64,000 nucleotides of DNA from Cryptomeria japonica (GCF_030272615.1 NC_081406.1:403138939-403202938), one strand, 5' to 3'; positions 33,946 to 46,145 are shown, counted from the first letter of the stretch. Notes: generated from the letters alone by a model not told the origin. Made by a program: numbers and translations.

Positions 33946-34221
33946 TTCTTTGCTTGTGTGCAAGAATGAATTTCATCCAATCTATGCTTGTGTGCTAGAT
34001 GGATTATTGTAATAATGTAAAGATCCACTGGTGTATTACACTTTCTATGCTTGTGTGCTAGAACCATCCTATGCTTGTGTGCTAGGTGGAAGATGTAATT
34101 CTATGCTTGTGTGCTAGATCCATTCTATGCTTGTGTGCTAGAACCATCCTATGCTTGTGTGCTAGGTGGAAGATGTAATTCTATGCTTGTGTGCTAGATC
34201 CATTCTATGCTTGTGTGCTAG
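33946..34221 (+). repeat. CTATGCTTGTGTGCTAG array in Copia-1 3' region
   Basis: Eight exact copies of the 17-mer CTATGCTTGTGTGCTAG, starting at 33,982, 34,045, 34,069, 34,101, 34,125, 34,149, 34,181 and 34,205, plus a degenerate one near 33,948. A higher-order 80-bp unit is duplicated (34,045-34,124 and 34,125-34,204). It lies between the pol stop and the polypurine tract. Confidence 0.95.
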
Positions 34222-34267
34222 ATGGAACTTAAAAGGTTCAGATTATGTATTCTCCTCCTCCCTAGTT

Positions 34268-34276
34268 AAGAGGGAG
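34268..34276 (+). other. Copia-1 polypurine tract
   Basis: AAGAGGGAG directly before the 3' LTR start TGTTG; primes plus-strand synthesis. Confidence 0.85.
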
Positions 34277-35012
34277 TGTTGATTGTAACTAGGGGTATAG
34301 GGGTTCGGATTGCCCTAAGGCAACATCCGAACCCCCTTTAGGACTGGGTCCTACCCTAAACTAACGTGGCCCTATCTTAATTCACCATGCCACGCTAAAT
34401 ACACTCAAAATAATATTAGCGCCAAAATAACAAGGAGGCCGACTTACAAGGAGGCCGACTTAAAAGGAATAAAGATGCATATAAGTAAATGACAAATTGC
34501 AAGTCATTTCATCAAGTTTTAAACACATCAAAAGGCGATTTAGCTCTGCTGTGCGAACTTACAGAAAAGTGTGAACTCATTCAGCTTGGTGCGAAATTGT
34601 CCAAAGGGACATAGTAGATTTTGATGCAAGACATTGAAGCATGCAAAGTCAGATCTGATATGTGAAGATCAGATTCGAGCTAAGTATTGTACTTACATTT
34701 TAGAGGAGAATATATAATTTGACCTGTGGGTATTTCATGCTGGGTTTTTCCTCCTTGGAGGTTTTCCCAGGGTATGCTTGTTTGTTTTATGTTCTATTTC
34801 TGATTTATTTTGGTTTATTAAATATTGCAAATCTGATTACAATCTAGGGCACAACCTAATCTATATTGGTTTACTAAATATTGCAAATCTGATTACAATC
34901 TAGGGCACAATCTAATCTATATTGGCTTACTAAAATACTGCAAATCTGAATACAACCTAGGGCATAATCAATTAGATAAATCTGGTTAACATACCTAGGG
35001 TTTAAAATAACA
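34277..35012 (+). repeat. Copia-1 3' LTR
   Basis: 736 bp, the same length as the 5' LTR. Differences include TTA/TCG and ATCG/ACCC near the start and scattered substitutions in the last 300 bp. Confidence 0.95.
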
Positions 35013-35088
35013 ATTGCATCAACCTAGAATGGGTGATATGTTAACTAGTTTGACAATGACCTTATTTACATTAACAACCCTCATAAAG

Positions 35089-35716
35089 TGCAACTTAGGG
35101 AGGATAAATACAATGATGATGTGTCTTGGCTACTAGGCCATGTTAAGTTACCTCGTACAAATTTTTCATAAATGGAGTAGAGGATAAAAAACCATAGGAA
35201 AAAATTCCTATCCAAAAGAGATACAAAGAGATTGTACAAGTGAAGAAGATAGAAGGAAGGACACATCATCACCCCACAAGGACTACTATCACATAAGTAC
35301 AAGAAATATTCTCCCCATATGAGACATAAAGAGAGACCATGGAGCCCCCCATAAGATGATAGATATTATAGTTCTAGTGATGTTCAGAATGTAAATTGTG
35401 ATCCTTGAATGTTGAGCAATATTTCTCCCCCATGGAAGAAGGCAAGCTACTAAATAGGTGCATGAAATATTCCCATGTGAGAAGAATATATATTCGTGAA
35501 TGATACACACGATCTAAACATAATGATGTAATCTCTGAAAGCTACTCAAATGCTCGATGTGAATGTTGATGTACAACAAGATCCAAAGATGTAGATGTGT
35601 TGATAATACCATTGATGTGGATGGCATCAAAAGTTTGCCAAATCAGTAAAATTAGATTCCCTGAACAAATTTGATATGCCTATCAAGTAATTATCCCAGT
35701 AAAATATATAGGAAAC
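35089..35716 (-). pseudogene. Element E: end of acidic extension and 3' region
   Basis: The minus strand just below 35,716 reads YWDNYLIGISNLFRESNFTD, which parallels SWDAYLTDIAGLFVESYIAD in Copia-2 (49,930-49,990). After this the frame decays. The 3' non-coding part (35,300-35,089) shares AACATGGCCTAGTAGCC with Copia-2 (AACATGGCCTCGTAGCC). It ends in a TATGAGGGT purine tract before the LTR. Confidence 0.7.
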
Positions 35717-36369
35717 TATTGTGACGTAATCACACATCGCCCCATTGCAAGTGGGGACCTCCTCTTTTTTTGTTTTGCTTTTAGTTTAGGGTTTTGGTCT
35801 CCAATTTCTCGCCTCTACAAATGTGTCAAGTTTGTTGAAATTTGGAGAGGTCATCAAAGTCAGAAAAGTGAAGGAATGGTCAGAAGAATGTTTTGATGCT
35901 ACAGATGTGCTCAGATAGATCGAAGGAATAAAATCGCAATTTCTCGGGGTCAATTCTAACATCTTGCTTTTTTTAAGGATTTTTTTTTTCTAAATTTAGA
36001 AAGTTTTGTTTTTGGCATTTTGAGGCCAATCCAAGAACCTTCTTTTTTAGCTTGCTTTTTTCTAAAAATAGAAAGTTACTATTTTGGGGGGAAAGTTGCT
36101 TTTTACTTTTTTTGTTGAGGTTTTGGATTGTTCCAGATTCAGGAGAAGTGGCAAGAGAAGTGGCAAGTCAGAAGAGTTCATCCAAAAGGCAACAATTGTG
36201 AAATAGTTTCAAGTCCATAGGAGGTGTTCTAGAAAAGCTAGGTCATGGCAAAAGGGGCTAAGTCTAAAGTCAAAATCAAAGACTTTACTGTTCAAGAAAT
36301 TCCACCCATGCCTTGGGAAGAAAATTTAGAAATTTTGGTTAAGTAAAGAAGATTTTTCTTGACCAGCAT

Positions 36370-37115
36370 TGAAGTCCGCCATCAAGGTGGTATGAAATTC
36401 CTTAAGGCATGACAGTCTGTCATGGGCACATTAAAGTCTTTCCCAAAGCATAGCAAAGTCCGTCCTCTCCTTTTGGTAATGTTTCCAAACTCATACCAAG
36501 TCTGCCTAGGCATATTTGAAGGGTTCCTCAGGCTATCTTCAAGTCTGCCCTACCATGAGAAGGCAGCTAGAAGATTAATGGCGAATCTGATCTAAGTATT
36601 GACATTCTAGAAGAAAGAGATCAGAAATAATGATTAAGTGTTGAGGGGTTGAAGTGGAGATGCATTGCAAACTCCTTAGGGCATCATGGAGTCCGCCCTA
36701 GCAAGGTGAAAAACTCCCAACTCCCATGCTAAGTCTGCTATGCCCAATGTAAAATTCCCGAAGGTACTATGAAGTCCGCCCAAGCATATCTAGAATCTTC
36801 CTCAAGCCTTGGCAAAGTCCGCCATTGGCTAGGAAGAGGGAAAAGCAATGGCAAATAAGGAGAGAAGAAAAGCAATTAAAGCATGAGATAAAACACCAAA
36901 ACAATTCGCCCAATTAGAGTGGAGGTGAAAGATTGATAAGATGGATTTAAAAATAAAAAAAACAAAAACTTATCATATTTTACAATTCGCCTAAGGGAAG
37001 AGATGGAGAAATTGGATCGCAAAGTCAAATAAAGCAGAAATTCGCCTAAGATAGAAGTACAAAGATTGATGAAGGAGAATTAAAACACAAAAGCCAAGCC
37101 AAATTTGCCTAAGGA
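36370..37115 (+). repeat. AAGTCCGCC array and ATTCGCCTAAG array, unit D
   Basis: AAGTCCGCC or close variants (AAGTCTGCC, AAGTCCGTC, GAGTCCGCC) appear near 36,372, 36,458, 36,500, 36,541, 36,690, 36,771 and 36,817. A second phrase ATTCGCC(T/C)AAG follows near 36,906, 36,985, 37,040 and 37,105. The first motif is the one seen in unit B in the same sense. Confidence 0.75.
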
Positions 37116-38743
37116 GAAGACTTCTAGAAGGATGAGAATTAGAAATTGCAAGAAGTTCTAAAAATAAAAAAAAAAACAATAAAACAAGGAAGTTCGATTT
37201 GGAGGCATAATTAGGGCTATATTCATTATCATTCAAAAAAAAAAAAACCAATGCAAGAAGGGAGTTCAAATTTTCCAGAAGTATTGCTCTAGACAACTTC
37301 ACCATTCACACTTTTCCCTTATCTTTGTGAAGTTCGAACTTCTTTGAGCTTCTTTTGTGAGTTCTTAGGCAATTTAGAAGTATGATGCAAGTTTCAAGAA
37401 GAATTTAAGGCATTCAAAGACCAACCATCAGCATTCTCTGAGGTTGTCCTCCATTTCTTGCAGGTCTGAAGCACTTCGAAGGTGAAATTCTGAGATTTTG
37501 GCTTCCAAATTCCTTCTCTTCTCTCTAAATTCTCATTATTAGACCAATGCATAGGGGTGCTTTTTGTGTGCTTCTGCAAGAGATGTCAGGAATCAAACTT
37601 AATTTTCACAGAGTTACATGTTTCCAAGTTTGATTTTGGGTTTTCTAATCTGGTTTCATCTTTGAAGGTGATCAAAATCAAGCTTTACTCCATAATTTCA
37701 AGGTTTTCTCAGTCTGATTTCTGGTTTTTAGAATGATAGAAAGACTAATTTTAATTGGATTTTCACTTTACAGAGTTCAAATCAGACCATATTTCATGAT
37801 TTCCAAGCATAGTTACAAGGCCCGTACTCGGCTCCGACTCGGCAAGCTGATTTTTGACTCGGACTCGGACTCGGCCAAGACTCGGCAAATTGAAAAACCC
37901 AAGAAATTTAAAGTTTTTTAACGATTTTAAACTTGTTTCATGTATTTTTAACTAAATAAACCTCGAAGGCACAATAATCTCATCCAATAGAAGCTACTTT
38001 GAACACATACACAAGTTTACATTAATCACATAAGTATAAATGCAAATTTTAGGCTTGAGCTGATGGAAATAAGAGAAACTAAATAACACATTAGAAATAC
38101 AGAGTGTCAAATGTCTACAAAATTCATGGAATATGAAATTGATGCAGAGCATCCACACACTCAACCAAGGGAGATCTTTCTCCCAACTTACCTATCCAAT
38201 TAGGTGATAACTCTTCACTCACTCACAAAACCCCTCACAAGGTTATTGAGCACTCACAAGGATTCCATACCCCAACAACACACCCATGCTTTTCATCACA
38301 CCTACAACCCTTGACATACACTCAACTAGGGCAATACAACATGATTAGACCCCAATCCCAACTTTCCAACACTTAATCATGACCAACACCCTTTTGAGTC
38401 CACTGACTCGAGATCATTCCCCTTGTAGGATTTCCAATCTCCACCAAGACTCAACTCACAACATGTAATAGACACTCCCAAACCCATGTATTCCTTGACA
38501 CACTTACAAGGACTTCTCAATATGTACAACCATGATCCTTTACCCCCCCAACCACCTAAGAGGTCACAAAGTACCCTACTGCTGCAACACTGCCTTTTAT
38601 GGCAGTCAAGTATGTTTGGGACAGCCACAACTTGTTTAGGACAGTCATAATAATTTGAGTCAAATCCTCTCACCAAGGCTTCCTAACACTTCCAAGGGTT
38701 ACTAAGGACTCCCACACACCTTCCCCAATTGTCCTCCACTCAT

Positions 38744-38979
38744 CAAACCCTTTCTTTGTATCATATTCACAATATCTCAAGTTACTAGTTCATTAGGACA
38801 ACAACATACCCAGTTTTGGGACAGTCATAAAATGGTGAGTATTTTGGCCAATTAGGGGCCACAAACCCTTTCTTTGTATCATATTCACAATATCTCAAGT
38901 TATTAGTTCATTAAGACAACAGCATACCCAGTTTTGGGACAGTCATAAAATGGTGAGTATTTTGGCCAATTAGGGGCCA
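38744..38979. repeat. 118-bp tandem duplication
   Basis: Two copies (38,744-38,861 and 38,862-38,979) beginning CAAACCCTTTCTTTGTATC, with very few differences. They lie in the non-hAT filler of hAT-5, immediately left of the hAT-4 insertion. Confidence 0.9.
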
Positions 38980-39002
38980 CAAACACTTGATTGGGTCTTC
39001 AC

Positions 39003-42000
39003 CAAAGAAACGGGACTCGGACTCGGCTCGGACTCGGCAAGGCCAAATCGGACTAGGACTCGGGACTCGGCGTCAGACTCGGCTCCAGACTCGGCTGGAC
39101 TCGGGAAAGTGAAAAACTCAAAAAATTTAGAGATTTTTTAAGATTTAAAACTTGTTTCATGCACCCTTTATTGAATAAGACACAATAACATCATCAAACT
39201 TGGCTCATTTCATTACATAATACATACACAAGTATACATCTATGATCTATCACATAAGCATAAACGCAAATTGTAGTTGAAGGAAATAACAAACATAGAT
39301 ATATAAATATTGTCAAATGTATACAATATTACAAAACTCATGGAATAAAAAATCCATGTCATCATATGATCATCATCAAATGTTCCATACAAATAACAAA
39401 GGTAAATACATCTACAAGCCTATGGCGCAGAGGAGTCTGCACCCTCCGGCCCCGACGTCGGCTCCGATGAAGGCCCCGGCCCCCTACGAAGGCGTCTAAG
39501 GTAGGTCATAGATGATTGGGCAGCCATAGCCGCTCCTCGTGACACCACGCCATGCTCACCAACATCAGGAACATCTGTGTCACTGTCACCATCTGTGTCA
39601 CTGTCACCATCTGTGTCACTATCACCATCTGCCTCTGAATCTCCTCTCTCTGCTCGTGCTCTCTACTCCTCCTCTGCCATGGCTACAACCTCAGCCTCTA
39701 TATCTACCTGGTCGATCCAATCAGTGTCATCATCACTAAAGACAGCCACAGGATCTGTCTCAATGGCCCACTCTGTCTCAGGATCAACCTCATCTAGAAT
39801 GATAGGAGAGATGTCAGCTAATGCATTCTTTCTCATTCTCAGGCGGAGGTTGTAGTGAACAAAGATAAGATCATTCATCTTCTCCACGGATAATCTATTG
39901 CGCCTCTTGGAGTGTATGTGCTCAAACATACTCCAATTGCGCTCACAACCAGATGCACTGCATGGTTGGCTCAAGATGCGAATGGCCAACTTCTGAAGAT
40001 TTGGTGTCGTTGGGCCAAAAAAGCTCCACCAATTATCTGAGTTTGAAATGAGAAAAATAAATAAAATTAGTCTCTCATAAACTCATTTAACAATATACAA
40101 TAAAACTAAAATTAAGCCTTACAATTTATTTTTACCTGGCATCATAGTTGTCCTACTTTCTTTGGCGATAGGACGAGAAAAGGTCTCCCCTTGTGCATTT
40201 GAGAACAACTGTAGCTCTCGCATAAGATCTGTCTGAGTACAACCAACAGGTGCCATCTTCTCCATGACTGAGTATAGCCCATCAAGGACCTCCGCATCAG
40301 CCCTGAAAGTAGGGCTAAAATGGAATGCCGGATTCAAATAATAGGCTGCTGCATGGATGGGCCTATGAAGCTGATGATGCCATCTCTTATCAATGATCTG
40401 CCAAATGGGACCATACTTGCTCTCATCTCCTGCATAGATAGATTTGATGCCCTCTTTCGCCCTATCCATGCCCTCATATATGTAGCCCATTGCGGGCTTT
40501 TCTCCATCCGCAACTCGCAACAAAACCACCAAGGGCTTAACAAACTGTAAAATTGAAAATATTGTGTAATTTAAAACATGAGCAAATAAGAGAATATGAT
40601 GAATAAGTTATAAAACAAAAAGTTAAATAAAAATTGTAGAATTTATAAAAAAATTACCTTCACTATCTCATCACAAGGGCTCCAAAAGCCTCGCTCATCA
40701 AAAATGCAGTCTGCCATATCTTTCCCTGCTGGGGTGGCAGCATAGGATGAGGAAGACCACTCCTCACCAACAATCATACGTCTCAAGGCCATCTTACAAC
40801 GAAGCATGGACTGCAATGTGATGAAGTTTGTGGCAAATCTTGTGATTCCTGGACGAGCTAACTCCTTATGCTCTGTGTATTGTCTCATAAGAGCCAACAC
40901 CCATGAATGATTATATACAAATTTGCACACATTTCTTGCCTTTTCTACACATGTCTTGACCCATGGAAGTTTTCCAATATCCTCTAACATGAGGTCAATG
41001 CAATGGGCGGCACATGGAGTCCAAACTATAGATGGGCGCCTCTCCATCAATAGTCTGCCTGCAACAACATAATTTGTTGCATTGTAATTAATGAGGTTAC
41101 AAAATAGAAATTAATTTGCAAACAAAATTAGTTTGTAATCAAAAGTTTACCTGCAGCAACATAATTTGGTGCATTGTCAGTCACCACCTGTACCACGTTC
41201 TCTTCACCCACCTCATTAATCACCTCCTCTATCTGCTCACATAGGTAGGTGGCATTCTTGCAATGGGCGGAGGCATCAATAGACTTGATGAAAACGGTGC
41301 CCCCTGAAATAAAAAAATAAAGCAAGATCAATGATCATTCAATAAATCATTAAATGAAAAATAAAAAATTAATGCCTAAATGAAACTAAAATTAATCAAT
41401 CACCTGCGGAAGAAACAAGAAAATTAAGGAGAGTTCTATTTCTCCTGTCTGTCCAACCATCAGTCATGATGGTGCAACCTTTAGTGCTCCATATTTGGCG
41501 TTGATCACCCAATTCTTTCTTCACATCATTCACCAATTCAGTCAAAATGGGTCCCCTCAAATCAAACTCAGAAGGGGCTTTTAACCCCGCCCCACAAATG
41601 GTAAGGGCATCAACCATTTCTTGCCAATAAGGTGACCTGTCACAAATAATTTTAATGAGATAAGTATGTACTATGTATAATGAACTATATACAACAAAAA
41701 TTAATACGAACAATCAAATTATAAAAATTAAAACAATCAAACATAAAACATTTACCTGGCTGTGAAGAATGGAATCTGCCAACTGCCATTTTAGCAGCAT
41801 CATGGACCTCCTTGTTCCAACCCATGCTCTCAAGTGACTGTTGGGACCCAGGAGTAGTGCGAGGTGCAAAAAAGGTATCCAACCTAGATTTACGAATCCT
41901 AGGTCCAATGCTAACACTCCCACTACCACTGCCAGTGCTAGGAACATGAGAAGGGGCAGAGGCACTGGCACTGGCACTTATAGAAGCAGAACCGGAAGCA

Positions 42001-43126
42001 TGAGTAGTAGCAAAATGAGTGGGACGATATGAAGGTAAGGAAGAAGGCCCTCCAACACAACCTAATTGTGTCCCTGTTTCTAAAGGTGCATGTCTCCCAA
42101 TGACTGTGAGATCCTCTTTTTCTTTCCTTTTCCTTTCAATTTCTTCAACCATTACATAGCAATCACGTACAGCCTCAGTGACTGCTTTTGTGCATGGGTC
42201 GGCATCATGCCCACGCACACCAGCAATATGGTATTTCAATCTATATATGCCTCCATGGAATATTGTTTTGCAAAATATACACTTTGTTTGCCCTTTTCTT
42301 TGCCCTGGAAAATCCTCATGATATTTCCAAGCAGGGTCCTTTCTAATGGGAGGTCTAGAAGAGGACATTGTATGATTGTTTTGTGAAACTTGAGGCAAAT
42401 AAGAATGTGAAGGTTGCTGCAATAAAACATTACAAATGCAAAAATAAATTAAGACATTCATTCTGTGTTGTGCATTCATAATTTCATTCTCATTGAACAT
42501 TTTTTTCAAAAAAGCTAAAGTAGGGTTTGCAATTTTTTTTTTTTTAAATTGTAGGGTTTGTCAAACCCTACTTTAAAAAAAATAAAATTACAAACCCTGG
42601 GCCTACATAGTAACATAGAAAAGATTTTGGAATAAAATGTAAAATTTTCAAAAAAAAACGAATAGAAAAATGAATTTTTGCATATAAGAAACAAAAAAAT
42701 CTCAAAAAAACAATGTTACCTCTTAGAACTCTTGAAGAAAATTGAAGAAATTGAAGAAATCTTCCTTGCTGGTTTTTCTTCAATGCACCCTTGTTATTCT
42801 TTTTATCTCACTTTACTCCTCCTATTTTTGCAAATGAATGAAATGAAAGTCACTTTTAGGTATAAAACAAAAATAACACAAAAAAAACAAGTCAAAAAAA
42901 CCATTTAAAATTGTTTTTTTTTTAACTTTTCATTGACTTCGCCGCCGGCCGAGTCCCAGGCACGGGACTCGCCGAGTTTGGCGAGTTTGGGCCAAACTCG
43001 GCGAGTCTGGCGAGTCTGGCTCCTGGACTCGGCAGAGTCCGAGTCCGAGTCCCCAGGACTCGGCGAGGGTGACTCGCACTCGGACTCACCGAGTCCAGGT
43101 GAGTCCAGGCGATATTCGTTTCTCTG
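39003..43126 (-). mobile_element. hAT-4: nearly complete hAT nested in hAT-5
   Basis: 4,124 bp with perfect 8-bp duplications GTCTTCAC at 38,995-39,002 and 43,127-43,134. Terminal inverted repeats: left CAAAGAAACG, right (reverse complement) CAGAGAAACG. Subterminal arrays of ACTCGG lie at 39,011-39,110 and, inverted (CCGAGTC, GACTCGGCGAG), at 42,944-43,105. It carries a six-exon transposase on the minus strand. The left 340 bp resemble the left end of hAT-5, so the two belong to related families. Confidence 0.95.
39420..42368 (-). pseudogene. hAT-4 transposase, six exons, one frameshift
   Basis: Exons (minus): 42,368-41,756, 41,636-41,404, 41,303-41,151, 41,058-40,658, 40,544-40,136 and 40,036-39,420, all with GT-AG introns. 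Domains: BED finger CIFCKTIFHGG with LKYHIAGVRGHD, a (SA)n low-complexity linker, DUF659-type IPFFTARSPYWQEMVDAL, first catalytic D in GCTIMTDGWTDRRNR, second in VVQVVTDNAPNYVAAG, then the hATC block SASGCERNWSMFEHIHS. Exon 1 is out of frame with exon 2: after HDAAKMAV the family's next few residues are missing and the frame shifts before WQIPFF, a small deletion. A TAG at 39,663-39,665 precedes an in-frame acidic tail with (DGDSDT)x3. Otherwise well preserved. Confidence 0.88.
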
Positions 43127-44177
43127 GTCTTCACTAACCCCTCAAACCTCTCCAAGCGTTCAGCCAACCTCTAGGAGCCCAATCTTGCATGTATATCAAC
43201 CCACACATCACCAATTTGCTGCCATTTTCAGACTGAGACACAAAAATCAGATTTTGTGTCACCCTTAGCACGTGCCCTGCAAAAGCATTTACATGAAAGA
43301 AAATAATATAATACAGTTTTCCACCCTTGGGGGTTCCACAATGGATACAAATAAAGTTTTACATTTTATATGCTTACTGTCAGCCGTAGGTAGGGTTTTG
43401 AGCAGTTTTTACAAAAATTGCTACTACTTTTCAAAAACTCAATGAAAATAGATGAGACAAAAGGCAAATTAAGGAGTTTTGATAGAGAAAAAAGTTCAGG
43501 AACAGACTGCTATGTTCAGAAAATGCAGAAACTCAATGCTTTTCTTAATAATTTCTCTCTTCTTCATACAAAATATTGTATCCAACCCTTGTTTGGTCAC
43601 GGGAAGGATCTATTTGAATGCCTCTAAGGCCTTCCAACGGTTATAACCACTTTTTGAACTTGTTTCAACAAACAACACCTAATTACCCTCACAAATGCAA
43701 AAGTTGCTTTGACAATTTTTGCCTAGAATAGGACATAAACTTAACCTAAGACCTTAATGACTCAAAAATGATACAAATAAGTCCAAATAGGCCTAAAAGA
43801 CCTTTATACATCATTGAACACCATATTGAACCCATTGACACACATTTTCCACCTTAGGGCAATTTTGACAATATTGACCATCATGACTCCCACTAGGACT
43901 CAATACACCATCTAATGGTCTTAATGACCTTTATTACATCAAATATGGTCTTATAAGACCTTATTCATGACAAGAACTGAAAAATCTCAATCTATTACCA
44001 AATTGGCCTCAAGGTGGCCATCTTGTGTTAGGTGCTCCAGAAATCCATGTCATCAAAAGTTCAAAACATATATCAACATAAAAGCTAGAGTCTAGAGGCT
44101 AGAAGTCTAAGGCTCAGAAGAGCCAATATCAGTGATCGCTCGACTCTGCAATTCGAGGCCCAATGCTCACACTCACA

Positions 44178-44538
44178 CTACCACGAACCACTCCTTGTAG
44201 ATCCAAGAAATGGAGGCCGAGGATTTGAAGAAGCCTCTCCACCAATGGCTGCCATTTCTTCCATTTGCTTCCTTTTTAATTCTTTTTTCTCTTTGAATTC
44301 CTCTAATTGAGTTTGCACTTCACGTATAGCCTCAAGGGGTTCTTTCTTTGCATGGATTTGCATCATGACATTCTATTTGTGCAATGTGATATTTCAACTG
44401 GTTAATACCTCCCCTATTATATTTTGTTTTGCAATAAATACATGTTACTTCTCTTTTTTTTGATCCGGGGATGACATGTTTCCAAGCCTTATCCTGTCTA
44501 ACTGGGGCACCACTTCCACTACCAATAGGCTGAGACAT
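44178..44538 (-). pseudogene. hAT-5 BED-finger exon remnant
   Basis: ATG at 44,538 gives MSQPIGSGSGAPVRQDKAWK, then the BED finger CIYCKTKYNRGGINQLKYH, with the terminal His and Cys in HIAQIECHDANPC. A frameshift near 44,350 is followed by a charged linker (EFKEKKELKRKQMEEMAAIGG) and SVSIGPRI-like sequence. Nothing of the catalytic domain follows. The same linker wording occurs in hAT-2 (FKRKQREEMANIGG), so the two are close relatives. Confidence 0.85.
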
Positions 44539-46145
44539 TATGTTGCAATATATTATAAATGAAAAAAATCAGCATAATGTCTCTTATTCTAAATAAATTA
44601 AAACTTAAAATTAAATAATAGAAAGAAAAAACAAAACTAGGGTTTCAACAAAAAAATGGTACTTCCCTCTATAAATTTGCTAGAACCCTCTTCCAAATCG
44701 TTCTTTAACACCTTTAAATGCTTGAATGCAAGCTACAAACCTGCACAAACAATCAACAGTTGCAATCTCCTCTTTAATCTATCTGTTGGTTTGCTCTTCA
44801 ATGCCTCTTTTTTTTTAATTCTCAAACCCTCTTTTTTTTTTTAATTCTCAAAACCCTCTTTTTCTCTCCTCTTGTTTGCAAACAAGAAGAATAACTTTTT
44901 AGGGTGAGTCAAAATATATTTACCTTTTGTTTCATTTAAAACAAACACATCTTAATTTTTTGTCTTTTTTTTTTGTTTCCTGAGCGGTAGAGTCCAGGGC
45001 TCAGGACTCGGCGAGTCTGCCAAGAGCCGGCTAGACTTGGCCGAGTCCGAGTCCAGGGTCGCCTAGCCTCGACAGAGTCTTATAACTTTGTTTCCAAGTA
45101 TACTTTGGGTCTGATTTTGGATTGCCAGAATATTTATAAAGTCTGATCAGACTTAGTTTCAAAATTTCTAAGTTTGGTTTTAAATTCCAGAAAAATTTTG
45201 AGTCTGATTTTATATTGCCAGAATGATCTTAGGGTCTGATTTTGTTCAAAAAGACTAAATTTCAAGTTTTTCACAAAATTTTTGAGTCTGATTTTAGGCT
45301 TCCAGAGTAACCCCAAACTTAGTTTTCAATTCTGAATTGAAAATTATATATAAATTTCACAAATTCTCAGTCAATCTAGATCTGATTTTTGTCTCTTAGA
45401 CCATACTCAGACTAATTTTAGGTTTATTTTCAACATTTCAATCGGAAAGTCAAAGTTATTTTCGAAAACTGTCAAGATGACATCAAGCTTATTTCTTCTA
45501 ATTTATGAATTTTCTCTATTTTCAGGTACTTGATGTCAGCTCAGGAAGAGATTTCTAGAAAGATGAAGATGAAATAAAGGAACCAGTTGGAAAGAGGATT
45601 CCACAATGCATGGAAGGATAACATTCACGCTTCAAGGCAGAATCCAAGGATGAAAGGAACAAAGGACTTACATTTCATTGGGACATTCAAGAAGATTAAG
45701 ACATACAAGGATGAAAGGCTTTACATCGACCTTGGATTTCTTTGGAAAATCCAAAATCAAAAGATTCCACGCCAAGGAGTGATAAGTTCAAAACGCAATG
45801 AGAATGAAGAAAATGTTCTAATCATCTTGAATTTCCTTCAGATCAAAAGATATCGCATAAAGCATCAACATTTCTTTGTGATGAGGAATCAAATCTGCAA
45901 GGCAAGCTGAGGTGCCATCCCAGTCATCAATTGACCAATCCAAGGCTTCCAAGTCAGACATGTCCAGGTGCAATGAACTAGACTTGGCAAGTGGCTCCTA
46001 TTTTCTCATTGGTTATCCAAAGTGTTGTAATTTTCTCCTTGGCCGAAAAGAGTTTTTTTGCAAATAACCCTAATTAGGGTTTTATTTGTTAATCTTGGCC
46101 ATTGATCTTGGATCAATTTGCACCATTGTTTTGTAATGGGGTGCC

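Larger units (their letters stand above)
29206..35012 (+). mobile_element. Copia-1 LTR retrotransposon, complete
   Basis: A 5,807-bp element with 736-bp LTRs at 29,206-29,941 and 34,277-35,012 (TGTTGATTG...AATAACA) and target duplications ATTGC at 29,201-29,205 and 35,013-35,017. PBS TGGTATCAGAGCTC begins at 29,942; polypurine tract AAGAGGGAG lies at 34,268-34,276. The LTRs differ at about 17 positions by eye with no indels, roughly 2.3%. The gag-pol frame (30,027-33,923) is in order but has five stops. It is inserted in the 3' LTR of element E. Confidence 0.97.
37808..45090 (-). mobile_element. hAT-5: non-autonomous hAT, host of nested hAT-4
   Basis: Target duplications TTTCCAAG at 37,800-37,807 and 45,091-45,098. 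Terminal inverted repeats: left CATAGTTACAAG, right (reverse complement) CAAAGTTATAAG, with the YARNG-type start. Both ends carry arrays of ACTCGG (left 37,821-37,890; right 44,990-45,065, where CCGAGTC and ACTCGGCGAGT occur). It retains only the BED-finger exon of a transposase (44,178-44,538, minus). The middle is unrelated sequence of about 1.9 kb around the nested hAT-4. Net length without hAT-4 is about 3.15 kb. Confidence 0.92.

Noticed and set aside
38377-38676. 99-codon minus-strand frame in hAT-5 filler
   Set aside because: Composition is atypical (many Cys and Gly), there is no homology to anything I recognise, and the region is otherwise non-coding.
39539-39855. Plus-strand Ser/His-rich repeat frames
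   Set aside because: They are the antisense of the (DGDSDT) acidic tail and hATC region of the hAT-4 transposase.
45587-45910. 107-codon frame in unit D as a gene
   Set aside because: It lacks an ATG start, has no similarity to the orphan protein of A and B, and sits in a deletion derivative.
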